Shown piece after piece: positions 31,091 through 37,981 of a DNA stretch of 38,150 nucleotides. This DNA comes from a virus, in IMG/VR virus record IMGVR_UViG_3300049847_000092, positions 1 to 38,150 of that record. The stretch is one strand, 5' to 3'. Below the pieces are notes generated by a model. That model ran no database searches, was not told where the DNA came from, and was given only the letters and a program-made list of their open reading frames with translations. The position numbers and the translations under genes were made by a program. Position 1 is the first letter of the stretch. Each line of letters begins with the position of its first letter.

Positions 31091-32167
31091 ATGAAAAAGA
31101 TAGTATTTTTATTATTAATGCCTGTATTGGCATTGGCACAAGTGCCACAACCTAAATCAACTACTACTTTTAGTAATATTTTAGCCACTGGAAATTTAAC
31201 AGTAAATGGTACTTCTTTATTAAAAGGTGCTGTAACTACTAATACTAGTTTAACTGTTGGTGGTAAAATAATGCAAGGCTCGTTAACTTATACAGATAAC
31301 AATGTATGGATTTCTAGTCAAGGTAGTTCAAATAACTATTATCAGGCTATTTTACAAAACTCATCAAATGGAAATCAAGCTAGTACTGATTTTGTTGCTA
31401 GTAACGACCAAGGAACTGCCACAACTTACTATGGTAACTTTGGGATGAATAGCAGTACATACACGGGCAGCGCGGTTTTTTCACAACCTAATGCAGTTTA
31501 TTTAACAGCTCAGAATGGTGATATGTGCATAGGAACTACATCAAATAACGCTATTAATTTTGCTGTTAATAATTCAAGTCTTACGGCTATGAAAATCACA
31601 ACAGCAGGAAATTTAAATGTAGCAAATTCATCTACTTTTACAGGTCAGGCAACGTTATCTAACTCTCTTAATATTTTAGGTAATACAACATTAATAACAA
31701 ATGCAACAAAGACCATAACAACAGGCAACACAGGAACGTTAGCTGTGCTTAGTGATGCGCTTATACCTGTAGCATTTACAACAAACACATATAACCCTGT
31801 AGATGCAACAACTTATTTTATGGGGAACGTTTCAGGATATTCTCCACAGGGAGTTTCTTATGGTGCTTTTTATATTCCTTATAACGCTACTTTAATTGGT
31901 TGGACATTAAACAGTGTACAATCTAATACAAATGCAAGTGCTGAAACAACAACTTTGCAAATTGCAGTTAATGGTAGCACGACAAATTTAAGCACCTCAA
32001 TAACATTTAGCGCAACAAGCGGAATAAACACATACACCGCTACAGGATTAAGTCAAAATGTTAGTGCAGGTGATAAAATAGAGCCGAAATTGGTTTCGCC
32101 AACATGGGCAACTAATCCACTTGCACAAGCTTTTAATATTACATTTTGGTTTGTTAGACGTCAATAA
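31091..32167 (+). CDS. Receptor-binding fibre with signal-peptide-like N-terminus
   Basis: 358 residues. Residues 1-16 (MKKIVFLLLMPVLALA, then Q) match a Sec signal peptide with a good Ala-x-Ala site. The middle is a repetitive beta-helix-like shaft (ILATGNLTVNGTSLLKGAVT, LTVGGKIMQGSLTY). The last about 110 residues form a compact domain ending FNITFWFVRRQ. The shaft and position say tail fibre, yet virion proteins are assembled in the cytoplasm. The hydrophobic start is therefore anomalous. Confidence 0.6.
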   Translation: MKKIVFLLLMPVLALAQVPQPKSTTTFSNILATGNLTVNGTSLLKGAVTTNTSLTVGGKIMQGSLTYTDNNVWISSQGSSNNYYQAILQNSSNGNQASTDFVASNDQGTATTYYGNFGMNSSTYTGSAVFSQPNAVYLTAQNGDMCIGTTSNNAINFAVNNSSLTAMKITTAGNLNVANSSTFTGQATLSNSLNILGNTTLITNATKTITTGNTGTLAVLSDALIPVAFTTNTYNPVDATTYFMGNVSGYSPQGVSYGAFYIPYNATLIGWTLNSVQSNTNASAETTTLQIAVNGSTTNLSTSITFSATSGINTYTATGLSQNVSAGDKIEPKLVSPTWATNPLAQAFNITFWFVRRQ

Positions 32168-32194
32168 TGAAAACACTTATATAATAAATAATTG

Positions 32195-32202
32195 TATATT
32201 TA
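32195..32202 (+). promoter_or_regulatory. Possible promoter for the lysis genes (TATATTTA)
   Basis: TATATTTA resembles TAnnTTTG with the last base changed and lies 4 nt before the ATG at 32207, the same close spacing as the late promoters. There is no -33 match. Lysis genes may otherwise be read through from 29267. Confidence 0.3.
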
Positions 32203-32206
32203 CCAC

Positions 32207-32593
32207 ATGAAAACAATTTTAATACTGTTTGTGGCTTTCGGGATGAACGCACAATCTACAATGTTTAAAGTGGGTAAATACAATATTACTGATTTTGATT
32301 GCCATTATACTGTTTCGGTTAACATGAGTGCTTTTATTAGTTCTAATGCTTACTACGTTACTAAACGCCCGGTAATTAGCGGTTTAATCGGATTAGGGGC
32401 TAGTTTCTTAGTAGGTATGGGTAAAGAGTACATCTATGACGGAATGATGCACAAAGGCACAAAATCAGGCTTGGATTTAGATGCCGATGCAAGGGGTAGT
32501 ATAGTAGGTGGATTGTTCTCGTTTGGAATAATGGACACAATGGAAAAAAGAAAGGCTAAAATAGATTCTTTAAAATATCAGTTTAATTTATGA
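32207..32593 (+). CDS. Secreted/membrane protein of the lysis region
   Basis: 128 residues from ATG 32207 (a TTG upstream lies in the promoter box). Residues 1-15 (KTILILFVAFGMNA, then Q) look like a Bacteroidetes signal peptide. A hydrophobic Gly-rich stretch RPVISGLIGLGASFLVGMG follows (about 63-81), with a second near SIVGGLFSFGIMDTM. It may be a lysis accessory protein acting in the periplasm or inner membrane. No family is recognised. Confidence 0.55.
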   Translation: MKTILILFVAFGMNAQSTMFKVGKYNITDFDCHYTVSVNMSAFISSNAYYVTKRPVISGLIGLGASFLVGMGKEYIYDGMMHKGTKSGLDLDADARGSIVGGLFSFGIMDTMEKRKAKIDSLKYQFNL

Positions 32594-32793
32594 CCTCTAG
32601 TTTATTAATTACAATATTGCTCTCTATTGTTGGTTTTATAGGAGCTTTAATGGTTAAGCAATTAATCAAAATTGCCGATGCCGTTCAACAGATTCAAATC
32701 GAGATTAAAGGTCTGGCAATAGACCACAATAATTTGAAGGATGACCACAAAGAACTTAAACAGAGGGTTGATAAATTAGAATATATTTCTTAA
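32590..32793 (+). CDS. TM plus coiled-coil protein, holin/spanin-like
   Basis: 67 residues: one N-terminal transmembrane helix (LLITILLSIVGFIGALMV) then a coiled coil (IKIADAVQQIQIEIKGLAID ... DDHKELKQRVDKLEYIS). This is the XhlA-type or Rz-type layout. Located directly before the endolysin and coupled to the previous gene (ATGA). Confidence 0.6.
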   Translation: MTSSLLITILLSIVGFIGALMVKQLIKIADAVQQIQIEIKGLAIDHNNLKDDHKELKQRVDKLEYIS

Positions 32794-32802
32794 TTTTATT
32801 GA

Positions 32803-33210
32803 ATGAATATATCTGAACACATAACATTTGATGAGGCTATAATAAGTCCAACAGCGTTAAGATTAGGGATTAAAAACGAACCTAACGAGGCTGAATTTAC
32901 GGCTATGGTAATGGTGGCTAGTCATTGTTTTGAGCCTTTAAGAAAGTGGTACGGCAAACCGATTAGGGTTAACTCGTTCTTTAGATGCAAAGCTTTAAAT
33001 GATGCGGTTGGCTCAAAAGATACAAGTTGGCACAGGCACGGCTCAGCTATTGATATGACTGCCGGAAGTAAAGAAGAAAACGAAAAGCTGTTTAACTACA
33101 TTAAGGATAATTTAGAGTTTACAGAGTTAATTAATGAATATGATTTTAGTTGGGTTCACGTTGCTTATGTACCTGACAGATTAATAAAGCAAGTAAAAAA
33201 AATAGGCTAA
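32803..33210 (+). CDS. M15-type peptidase endolysin
   Basis: 135 residues. Zinc motif H77-x2-G80-x-A82-x-D84 in SWHRHGSAIDM, and second ligand H119 in SWVHVAY, with RVNSFFRC before them: the M15 (VanY/D-Ala-D-Ala carboxypeptidase-like) core. It cleaves peptidoglycan cross-bridges at lysis. No signal peptide, so it needs a holin, which likely follows at 33210. Confidence 0.85.
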   Translation: MNISEHITFDEAIISPTALRLGIKNEPNEAEFTAMVMVASHCFEPLRKWYGKPIRVNSFFRCKALNDAVGSKDTSWHRHGSAIDMTAGSKEENEKLFNYIKDNLEFTELINEYDFSWVHVAYVPDRLIKQVKKIG

Positions 33211-33506
33211 TGGAAGAAAAAAAAGAACTTTGGATTAAAACATTATTCTTTTACCCATTCAGGGTGATAGGTATGTTAATTAGTTCCCTTGCTATGGATG
33301 ACAAGGGGTTAAGTCTTAAAAAGATTTTAGCCGCTTATGCAACTTGGGAGGCGGCACAAATAACAAACAAAGAAATAGCACCGAATAATGTGATTATTTT
33401 AGTGTTCATTTGGTTAGTTTATGCAGGTATTTTAGTAGGTATTTATTCATTAGGAGATATTTCAAATGCAATCGGCAAATACAAATCAGGAAACGCCCAA
33501 CAATAA
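33210..33506 (+). CDS. Holin-like membrane protein
   Basis: 98 residues with two hydrophobic segments: LFFYPFRVIGMLISSLAM (about 12-29) and NVIILVFIWLVYAGILVGIY (about 60-80). Size and topology fit class II or III holins, and it follows the endolysin directly. Its last 41 bases overlap the next gene. Identity as holin is by position and topology. Confidence 0.6.
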   Translation: MEEKKELWIKTLFFYPFRVIGMLISSLAMDDKGLSLKKILAAYATWEAAQITNKEIAPNNVIILVFIWLVYAGILVGIYSLGDISNAIGKYKSGNAQQ

Positions 33507-33987
33507 TTGGTTTGTTTGGGTTCTATTCGTAGTTACTATTTTGTGGTTAACTTGTATCACCTCAAGTTGTGGCGTTTTAAAGAACCACTATTTACAAAAG
33601 TACTGCCAGAGTAAGGATAGTATATCAGAAAGAACCGAGATAATCTACAAAGATACTACTTTGTATATTTCAAGCCCCAAAGATTCAATTATAATCAACA
33701 ATCCGTGTGATAGTATCATTAAGATAGTCAAAGAAAAAAACGGTCTTAAAATGTCCGTAAATAAGTCTAAAGGCAAATTAACCTTTACTTGTGAGGCTGA
33801 CAGTTTAAAAGCAGTCATTAAGACTTTGCAAGAAACTAAATCCAAGTATCAATATAGGACAATAGAAAAGAAAGTAAACGAGTTAACACGGTGGCAATCA
33901 TTTTTAATTGTTAGTGCTTATATTTTCTTTGCTTTACTAATAGTTTATTTAATTATTCGGATTATTCGTTTATATTTGCACATATAA
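33466..33987 (+). CDS. Candidate unimolecular spanin
   Basis: 173 residues. An N-terminal hydrophobic stretch WFVWVLFVVTILWLTCITSS ends at Cys35, a lipobox-like site. A periplasmic-type domain with coiled-coil stretch (ADSLKAVIKTLQETKSKYQY) follows. A C-terminal transmembrane helix (FLIVSAYIFFALLIVYLIIR, about 149-168) ends the protein. N-terminal lipoprotein plus C-terminal TM is the layout of unimolecular spanins (T1 gp11), which join outer and inner membranes. It starts inside the holin-like gene. Confidence 0.55.
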   Translation: MQSANTNQETPNNNWFVWVLFVVTILWLTCITSSCGVLKNHYLQKYCQSKDSISERTEIIYKDTTLYISSPKDSIIINNPCDSIIKIVKEKNGLKMSVNKSKGKLTFTCEADSLKAVIKTLQETKSKYQYRTIEKKVNELTRWQSFLIVSAYIFFALLIVYLIIRIIRLYLHI

Positions 33988-33996
33988 ACCAACCAA

Positions 33997-34805
33997 ATGG
34001 CTAAAATAAAACGCCTCTTTTTCGATATAGAAACTTCGTTTAATATCATAGGGGACTTTGCCTGTGGTTACAATAAACACGTAGGGTACAATCAAATACT
34101 AGAAGAATGCAAAATCATTTGCATTTGTTATAAATGGGAGGGACAGTCCAAAGTTTACTCTCTTAATTGGGATAAAAACAAATGCGACAAATCAATGATT
34201 AAATCCTTCCTTAGAATCCTAAACCAAGCCGATGAAATGTAGCCCATAATGGGGATAAATTCGACATTAAATGGATTAGGGGAAGGTGCTTTATTCACGG
34301 ATTGGACATGATGCCACAGTATAACACCGTAGATACGTTAAAACAAGCCCGTAAACAGTTTAATTTAAACTCTAATAGGTTAGACTACCTTTCAAAAATA
34401 ACAGGCAGTACTGGTAAAATAAAAACGGATTGGGATATGTGGGTTAAAATAACCTTATACAATCATAAGCCTAGTCTAACTAAAATGGTTACTTATTGCA
34501 AAAAAGACGTTGTAGAACTTGAGAGGGTATGGGGCAGAATGAAGAACCATATTAAACCTAAGACTGGCAGAAGACCAATAGGATATTTGAGTAATTGCCC
34601 TGAGTGTGGCAGTTCTAAGACGTTTGTTAATAGACACATGGTAACAGCAAGTGGCACAATGAATGTTCAGTTTAAATGTAAGGATTGCGGAAAATACCAC
34701 CAAATGCCACAAAGCAAGTTCATGAAAGAAAAGCGTAGACAGGAATCGGATATTAACAAGGTTAGACTAAAACAAGGGCTTAAAGCTATTAGGATTTTTT
34801 CATGA
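33997..34805 (+). pseudogene. DnaQ-like 3'-5' exonuclease, broken by a frameshift
   Basis: The first part (33997-34242) has motif I in LFFDIETS (D10, E12) and stops at TAG 34240. Reading one base back from 34239 restores VAHNGDKFDIKW (motif II), then continues in one frame to 34805, with motif III YCKKDVVELERVW and a C-terminal zinc ribbon (NCPECGSSKTF, FKCKDCGKYHQ). One missing G (ATGGTAGCC expected, ATGTAGCC present) explains the break. The intact protein would be about 269 residues. It is a mutation or an assembly error; there is no slippery heptamer at the site. Confidence 0.8.
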
Positions 34806-35119
34806 CAGACTGGTTTAAAATAGACGTTTATTGTCAGGTTACTAGAAACCTAGAAACATCTGAGGAACTTTCAGAAGTGGATGAAATACGCCTAAAAAAC
34901 GAAGGTGTGTTTATAGATGAACATGAAAAGGAATCAGCCCGTATTAACTTTGAAGTTGAAACAGTAGCACAACTTAACCCTAGATGTTTTGTACCTAAGA
35001 ATGGTGTTCAAAAAAGATGGGCTACCGAAATAGTATTTGATTCCGGTAGAATTATTTATGCTGTTGGCAATCCTGAATCAGTCTATCAGAAGATAGCTGA
35101 GTATTTAAGTAAGGATTAA
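34802..35119 (+). CDS. Unknown protein after the exonuclease
   Basis: 105 residues, overlapping the exonuclease stop (ATGA). Mixed alpha/beta pattern (DWFKIDVYCQVTRNLETSEE, CFVPKNGVQKRWATEIVFDS, IYAVGNPESVYQKIAEYL). It is the last rightward gene and converges with the leftward cluster; stops are adjacent. It is likely co-expressed with the exonuclease. Confidence 0.65.
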   Translation: MTDWFKIDVYCQVTRNLETSEELSEVDEIRLKNEGVFIDEHEKESARINFEVETVAQLNPRCFVPKNGVQKRWATEIVFDSGRIIYAVGNPESVYQKIAEYLSKD

Positions 35120-35128
35120 TTACTTTTT
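35107..35128. terminator. Short hairpin at the convergent gene junction
   Basis: AAGTAA (35107-35112) pairs with TTACTT (35120-35125) across a 7-nt loop, followed by TTT. The two facing stop codons lie within it. The stem is AT-only and weak, but the A/T flanks on both sides allow bidirectional use. Confidence 0.4.
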
Positions 35129-35287
35129 AATTGAAATATTTTGATGGAACAAAAGCTCTTTGTCTATTATTTTTAAAGTATCTTTTATTATTTCATTAAT
35201 AAACCACTCGTTTTGTTCAAGGCAAATGTTACCCCACCCGTACTCTTTTTCGAGTTTCTTTTTAATTTTTGCTACTGTTATTTTCAT
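35120..35287 (-). CDS. 55-residue leftward protein, end of cluster
   Basis: ATG 35287 to TAA 35120. Basic, helical sequence (KITVAKIKKKLEKEYGWGNI) with a Trp-containing middle. It is the promoter-distal gene of the leftward cluster. No family is recognised. Confidence 0.55.
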   Translation of the reverse strand: MKITVAKIKKKLEKEYGWGNICLEQNEWFINEIIKDTLKIIDKELLFHQNISIKK

Positions 35288-35317
35288 ATCTATTTACTTT
35301 ATCGTGAAATCTCAAAG

Positions 35318-35530
35318 TTAAAACGGACATACAATCCGTTCTACTGGTTTTAAATCCTCCGTGAATTGTGCTACCCCATTTACATAGATAGCCTTTTTAT
35401 TGCCTCTTAAAAACGTTTTCAATTCAATTCCTTTCTTTACGTTTATGTACTTTCCACATTCAGTAAGACAAATGTCATCTGATACGAAGTACTTAACATT
35501 GTAAGTTGTTGATATTGTTACTTTTTTCAT
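35318..35530 (-). CDS. 70-residue leftward protein, unknown
   Basis: Starts MKKVTISTTYNVKYFVSDDI and is beta-rich (ISTTYNVKYFV; KYINVKKGIELKTFLRG; KAIYVNGVAQF). The C-terminus ends VERIVCPF. It resembles small phage proteins with one beta sheet, possibly an inhibitor or accessory protein, but no motif is diagnostic. Confidence 0.55.
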   Translation of the reverse strand: MKKVTISTTYNVKYFVSDDICLTECGKYINVKKGIELKTFLRGNKKAIYVNGVAQFTEDLKPVERIVCPF

Positions 35531-35543
35531 GTTATAAAATTTG

Positions 35544-35840
35544 TACTTAGCGAGTAGTTAGCGGCAATGCTATGAACACCTAAATCCATTGTGAACTACT
35601 TCCCACTCCCAATATTTTGAGTTGTTTTTTTTAACTCTATTTTCTGACCAACCTTGCTTATACCAAACCAACTGATAAGGATTAGACTTACGAGAAGCAC
35701 TTCCGCTAACATCGGTTTGTTGCAAGCGGGGTTTCTGTGGTTTAATCAAGTGTAGTAATTCTAATAATCTTCGTATCATAATTTCAAGTTTTGTGTTTCT
35801 AATCCCCCGCCTGACAACAAGCCGAGAACCGTTATAAGTA
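35544..35840. other. Cassette-like segment flanked by TACTTA/TAAGTA
   Basis: A 297-bp segment bounded by TACTTA (35544-35549) and its inverse TAAGTA (35835-35840). Its outer parts (GTTAGCGGCAATGC on one side; CCCCCGCCTGACAAC and AACCGTTATAAG on the other) are GC-richer than the rest of the genome, and it holds one small gene. The layout resembles dispersed gene cassettes I recall in flavobacterial chromosomes, but this is memory, not a match. Outside the gene, 35780-35845 has no coding sequence. Confidence 0.3.
35570..35779 (-). CDS. 69-residue basic Trp-rich protein in the cassette-like segment
   Basis: Starts MIRRLLELLHLIKPQKPRLQ, then a Ser/Arg-rich part and an aromatic C-terminus (LVWYKQGWSENRVKKNNSKY). 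Base composition is richer in G and C than neighbouring genes, suggesting separate ancestry. Positive charge suggests nucleic-acid or envelope binding, unproven. Confidence 0.4.
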   Translation of the reverse strand: MIRRLLELLHLIKPQKPRLQQTDVSGSASRKSNPYQLVWYKQGWSENRVKKNNSKYWEWEVVHNGFRCS

Positions 35841-35845
35841 ATATT

Positions 35846-36169
35846 TTAAATTTTAATTTTATTAATTAATTGCTCGTTTAAATATATTCCATAGTCCAAG
35901 TGAGCCAAAACAACCTCGTTATATGGGTGTAATCTAATTTCATAGCCTCTAAATGTCATTTGGCTTGTCTCTTTTTGTCCTACAATTTGATAGCTGTTTT
36001 CAAAATATTTTTGCAGATATTTAATAAAGTATTTTGGAGCAAACAAGCTCACGTTTTCTCTATGATCAGCAAGCAATCTCGGCTCGGCTGTGTCAATAAC
36101 TCGGTTAATTATCTCATAGGCTTTATGTGCCATTAGAGTTTCAGTTTCTTTAATAATGTTCTCGTTCAT
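35846..36169 (-). CDS. 107-residue leftward protein, unknown
   Basis: Reads ETLMAHKAYEIINRVIDTAE, then FAPKYFIKYLQKYFENSYQI and a beta-strand C-terminus (GYEIRLHPYNEVVLAHLDYG). It is one of the largest genes of the leftward cluster. Its alpha-beta pattern could suit a protein-protein inhibitor, but nothing is diagnostic. Confidence 0.6.
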   Translation of the reverse strand: MNENIIKETETLMAHKAYEIINRVIDTAEPRLLADHRENVSLFAPKYFIKYLQKYFENSYQIVGQKETSQMTFRGYEIRLHPYNEVVLAHLDYGIYLNEQLINKIKI

Positions 36170-36173
36170 AAAA

Positions 36174-36278
36174 TTAAAATTTAAAATACATACTTATAAC
36201 ACAACCTAAAATCAAACCGCCACCTACTAACCGCTTATAAAGGCGGTCAGCTTTTAGCTTGATGCCGTTACTCCTCAT
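36174..36278 (-). CDS. 34-residue membrane peptide
   Basis: ATG 36278 to TAA 36174, overlapping the upstream gene's end by 11 bases. Basic N-terminus (MRSNGIKLKADRLYKRL) then hydrophobic VGGGLILGCVISMYF, a possible single transmembrane helix. It is one of three small hydrophobic proteins in a row (36174-36489). Confidence 0.4.
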   Translation of the reverse strand: MRSNGIKLKADRLYKRLVGGGLILGCVISMYFKF

Positions 36279-36366
36279 CTATATTAGGAGCATTTTTAAT
36301 TTCGTATATTAGCCATATAATACCTAGTAAAATAGCTAAGTCTAATATTATCTCCTGTAATGTCAT
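36268..36366 (-). CDS. 32-residue membrane peptide
   Basis: ATG 36366 to TAA 36268. A hydrophobic core LQEIILDLAILLGIIWLIY followed by a polar, acidic tail (NIDEE). It fits a single transmembrane helix with a cytoplasmic C-terminus. Function unknown. Confidence 0.45.
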   Translation of the reverse strand: MTLQEIILDLAILLGIIWLIYEIKNAPNIDEE

Positions 36367-36369
36367 AAT

Positions 36370-36489
36370 CTATTTTTTTAAAGTTAATATTTCCTCCACA
36401 ACCTTAACCACCCAAACAAATATAGCTAATTGTAATAATCTGTCAAAGGTTAGTATTAAGTGCCGCCAGAGTTTATAGTTTGGTTTCAT
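36370..36489 (-). CDS. 39-residue amphipathic/membrane peptide
   Basis: ATG 36489 to TAG 36370. Reads MKPNYKLWRHLILTFDRLLQ followed by LAIFVWVVKVVEEI. The central hydrophobic segment may span the membrane. Its stop lies 3 nt before the next start. Confidence 0.45.
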   Translation of the reverse strand: MKPNYKLWRHLILTFDRLLQLAIFVWVVKVVEEILTLKK

Positions 36490-36504
36490 GTTTGTTGATT
36501 AGGT

Positions 36505-36663
36505 TTAATTCCATTTAATATTAAAACAATGTCCCATGTACATCCACCAAGTACATCCAGGATTTTCTTTATTTGCTTTATGGGCATTAGTTTTAAATTT
36601 AATCGGAACTATAAACTGTAAAATGTATTTCCAGTCTAAGGTACTATACTGTATTTTTTTCAT
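36505..36663 (-). CDS. 52-residue protein, Trp/Cys-containing
   Basis: ATG 36663 to TAA 36505. Reads MKKIQYSTLDWKYILQFIVP, later CTWWMYMGHCFNIKWN. It shares its reading frame with the 36756 start; only a TGA (36678-36676) and 12 nt separate the two. Start context AATAAAATG is good. Function unknown. Confidence 0.5.
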   Translation of the reverse strand: MKKIQYSTLDWKYILQFIVPIKFKTNAHKANKENPGCTWWMYMGHCFNIKWN

Positions 36664-36675
36664 TTTATTACCCTG

Positions 36676-36756
36676 TCACCTATACACAGGAAGGTTTTTG
36701 GTTATTTCTATATGTGTTGGTTTAATATGTATAGATTTTAATGTTTTTCTATTCAT
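36676..36756 (-). CDS. 26-residue peptide upstream of the 52-residue gene
   Basis: ATG 36756 to TGA 36676. Reads MNRKTLKSIHIKPTHIEITK and then NLPVYR. It overlaps the end of the gene upstream. It could be a leader, or the N-terminal part of one gene interrupted by the TGA. Confidence 0.3.
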   Translation of the reverse strand: MNRKTLKSIHIKPTHIEITKNLPVYR

Positions 36757-36970
36757 GTTCTTTTAAATTATCAAATTTACTATTCAGATTAGCCGCTAAA
36801 TAATGGGTTCTGTCTCCGACAAATACCTTTTTATATTCTCTTAAACCGCTTTCTAAATCTACACGTGCTAATAATTGATACGTTTTATTGCCAGTGCCAT
36901 ATTCTTCGACAAACATTATATGTGGCCATTTTGTCCAGTTTCTTTTTTTGAATTTTAAAAATGTTTTCAT
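36749..36970 (-). CDS. 73-residue leftward protein, unknown
   Basis: From ATG 36970 (MKTFLKFKKRNWTKWPHIMF); a longer start exists, but this one has the better leader. Beta-rich with basic residues (YGTGNKTYQLLARVDLESGL; KKVFVGDRTHYLAAN). No family is recognised. Confidence 0.55.
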   Translation of the reverse strand: MKTFLKFKKRNWTKWPHIMFVEEYGTGNKTYQLLARVDLESGLREYKKVFVGDRTHYLAANLNSKFDNLKEHE

Positions 36971-36980
36971 GGTATTGTTT

Positions 36981-37325
36981 TTATGGTTTTTTAATTGCAT
37001 TTAATATCTTAGTGTGTAATTCTTGAAATTGTTTTTTATGACCTGATTCGTGATTTGTTATCTCTAATTCGCAATCGGTCAAAATATCCAAAAGCTCCCT
37101 CTTTTCTTCTTCTGCTTTGGCTAACTGTGATTTGAGGGATTCAACCTCTGCCTTTAGTGAGGAGGTTTCTGGCGATGTTTCGTTGATTATATCACATAAG
37201 GCTGTTGTCAACATAGAATGAAGTTCGTCTATCTGAGATTCCGGATAGCCATCCTTACATAAATCAGATTTTAACCCACTTGTAACTGCGGTTATTATTT
37301 TCTTTACTTTTTCCTCTTTTGTCAT
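36981..37325 (-). CDS. 114-residue coiled-coil protein
   Basis: N-terminal helices (KEEKVKKIITAVTSGLKSDL), then a clear coiled coil at about 55-85 (SLKAEVESLKSQLAKAEEEK), ending KKQFQELHTKILNAIKKP. It could be an oligomerising regulator or inhibitor. It is the largest gene of the leftward cluster. Confidence 0.65.
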   Translation of the reverse strand: MTKEEKVKKIITAVTSGLKSDLCKDGYPESQIDELHSMLTTALCDIINETSPETSSLKAEVESLKSQLAKAEEEKRELLDILTDCELEITNHESGHKKQFQELHTKILNAIKKP

Positions 37326-37335
37326 CTTATTTAGT

Positions 37336-37485
37336 TTAATTGGTTATTGGTTTAATGTAATATCCAAAGCAACAATTTTCTAAGAACCACTCAAAACTCA
37401 TCGCTTTTTTGTTTACCCCATTTTCGGCATAAGAAGCCCATAATCTTTTACGGTCTTCTTTTTTATATCTTTTACTTATTTTCAT
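37336..37485 (-). CDS. 49-residue basic protein, unknown
   Basis: ATG 37485 to TAA 37336. Reads MKISKRYKKEDRKRLWASYA, then FEWFLENCCFGYYIKPI. The basic N-terminal helix and adjacent Cys pair are notable. ATGA overlap with the upstream gene supports translation. Confidence 0.5.
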   Translation of the reverse strand: MKISKRYKKEDRKRLWASYAENGVNKKAMSFEWFLENCCFGYYIKPITN

Positions 37486-37709
37486 CTTAATATATTTAAT
37501 CGTTTGTGTTTATCGTTAATCTCTTTTAAAAGTTCGTTCTTTGCTAGGCACATCTTTTCCTTAGTTAAGTAAGTACAGTCTATTGTATGATCTGCTGCTC
37601 TAAAGTTATTAGTGTACTCTATTTTACTAAGTACTTCAATTAATCCCTTTCTTACTACCGGATAGGTTACAGCGTTAGTATTGGATAGATATACTTTTAC
37701 TTTTTTCAT
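37482..37709 (-). CDS. 75-residue leftward protein, unknown
   Basis: Starts MKKVKVYLSNTNAVTYPVVR and has a C-terminal basic helix (CLAKNELLKEINDKHKRLNI). Mixed alpha/beta. Overlaps both neighbours by 4 bases (ATGA). No domain is recognised. Confidence 0.55.
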   Translation of the reverse strand: MKKVKVYLSNTNAVTYPVVRKGLIEVLSKIEYTNNFRAADHTIDCTYLTKEKMCLAKNELLKEINDKHKRLNILR

Positions 37710-37981
37710 TTGTTAGGTTTTGTTAATCTTTCTTTTAATGCCTGTCTTACTCCTCTAATTTTGCAGGATGTTCTAACGATGTTACCATTATATTCATATT
37801 TGTAACAAAGCCCTGAATCGGTTTTGAACGTACCAACTATCCAATCTCCTGCTTTTCGTTTTGTAATTGCTTTAATTCTCATTGTTTTATTATAACTTTT
37901 AGGTGTATAACATTTTAAAGTATTATATTTTGCTATTTCTTTACCTAAATTAATTAGGTCCTTATTTTGTTTTAATCTCAT
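37706..37981 (-). CDS. 91-residue leftward basic protein, unknown
   Basis: Reads MRLKQNKDLINLGKEIAKYN, then TLKCYTPKSYNKTMRIKAIT and a beta region (AGDWIVGTFKTDSGLCYKYE). Strongly basic, which may mean DNA or RNA binding. Overlaps the join-crossing gene by 20 bases. Confidence 0.55.
   Translation of the reverse strand: MRLKQNKDLINLGKEIAKYNTLKCYTPKSYNKTMRIKAITKRKAGDWIVGTFKTDSGLCYKYEYNGNIVRTSCKIRGVRQALKERLTKPNK

Noticed and set aside
34229-34245. Programmed frameshift in the exonuclease
   Set aside because: The bases GATGAAATGTAG contain no slippery heptamer and no nearby strong structure; a lost base is simpler.
36536-36766. Rightward 76-codon frame
   Set aside because: It lies opposite a continuous run of leftward, start-stop-coupled genes and has no promoter; its sequence is a hydrophobic antisense shadow.
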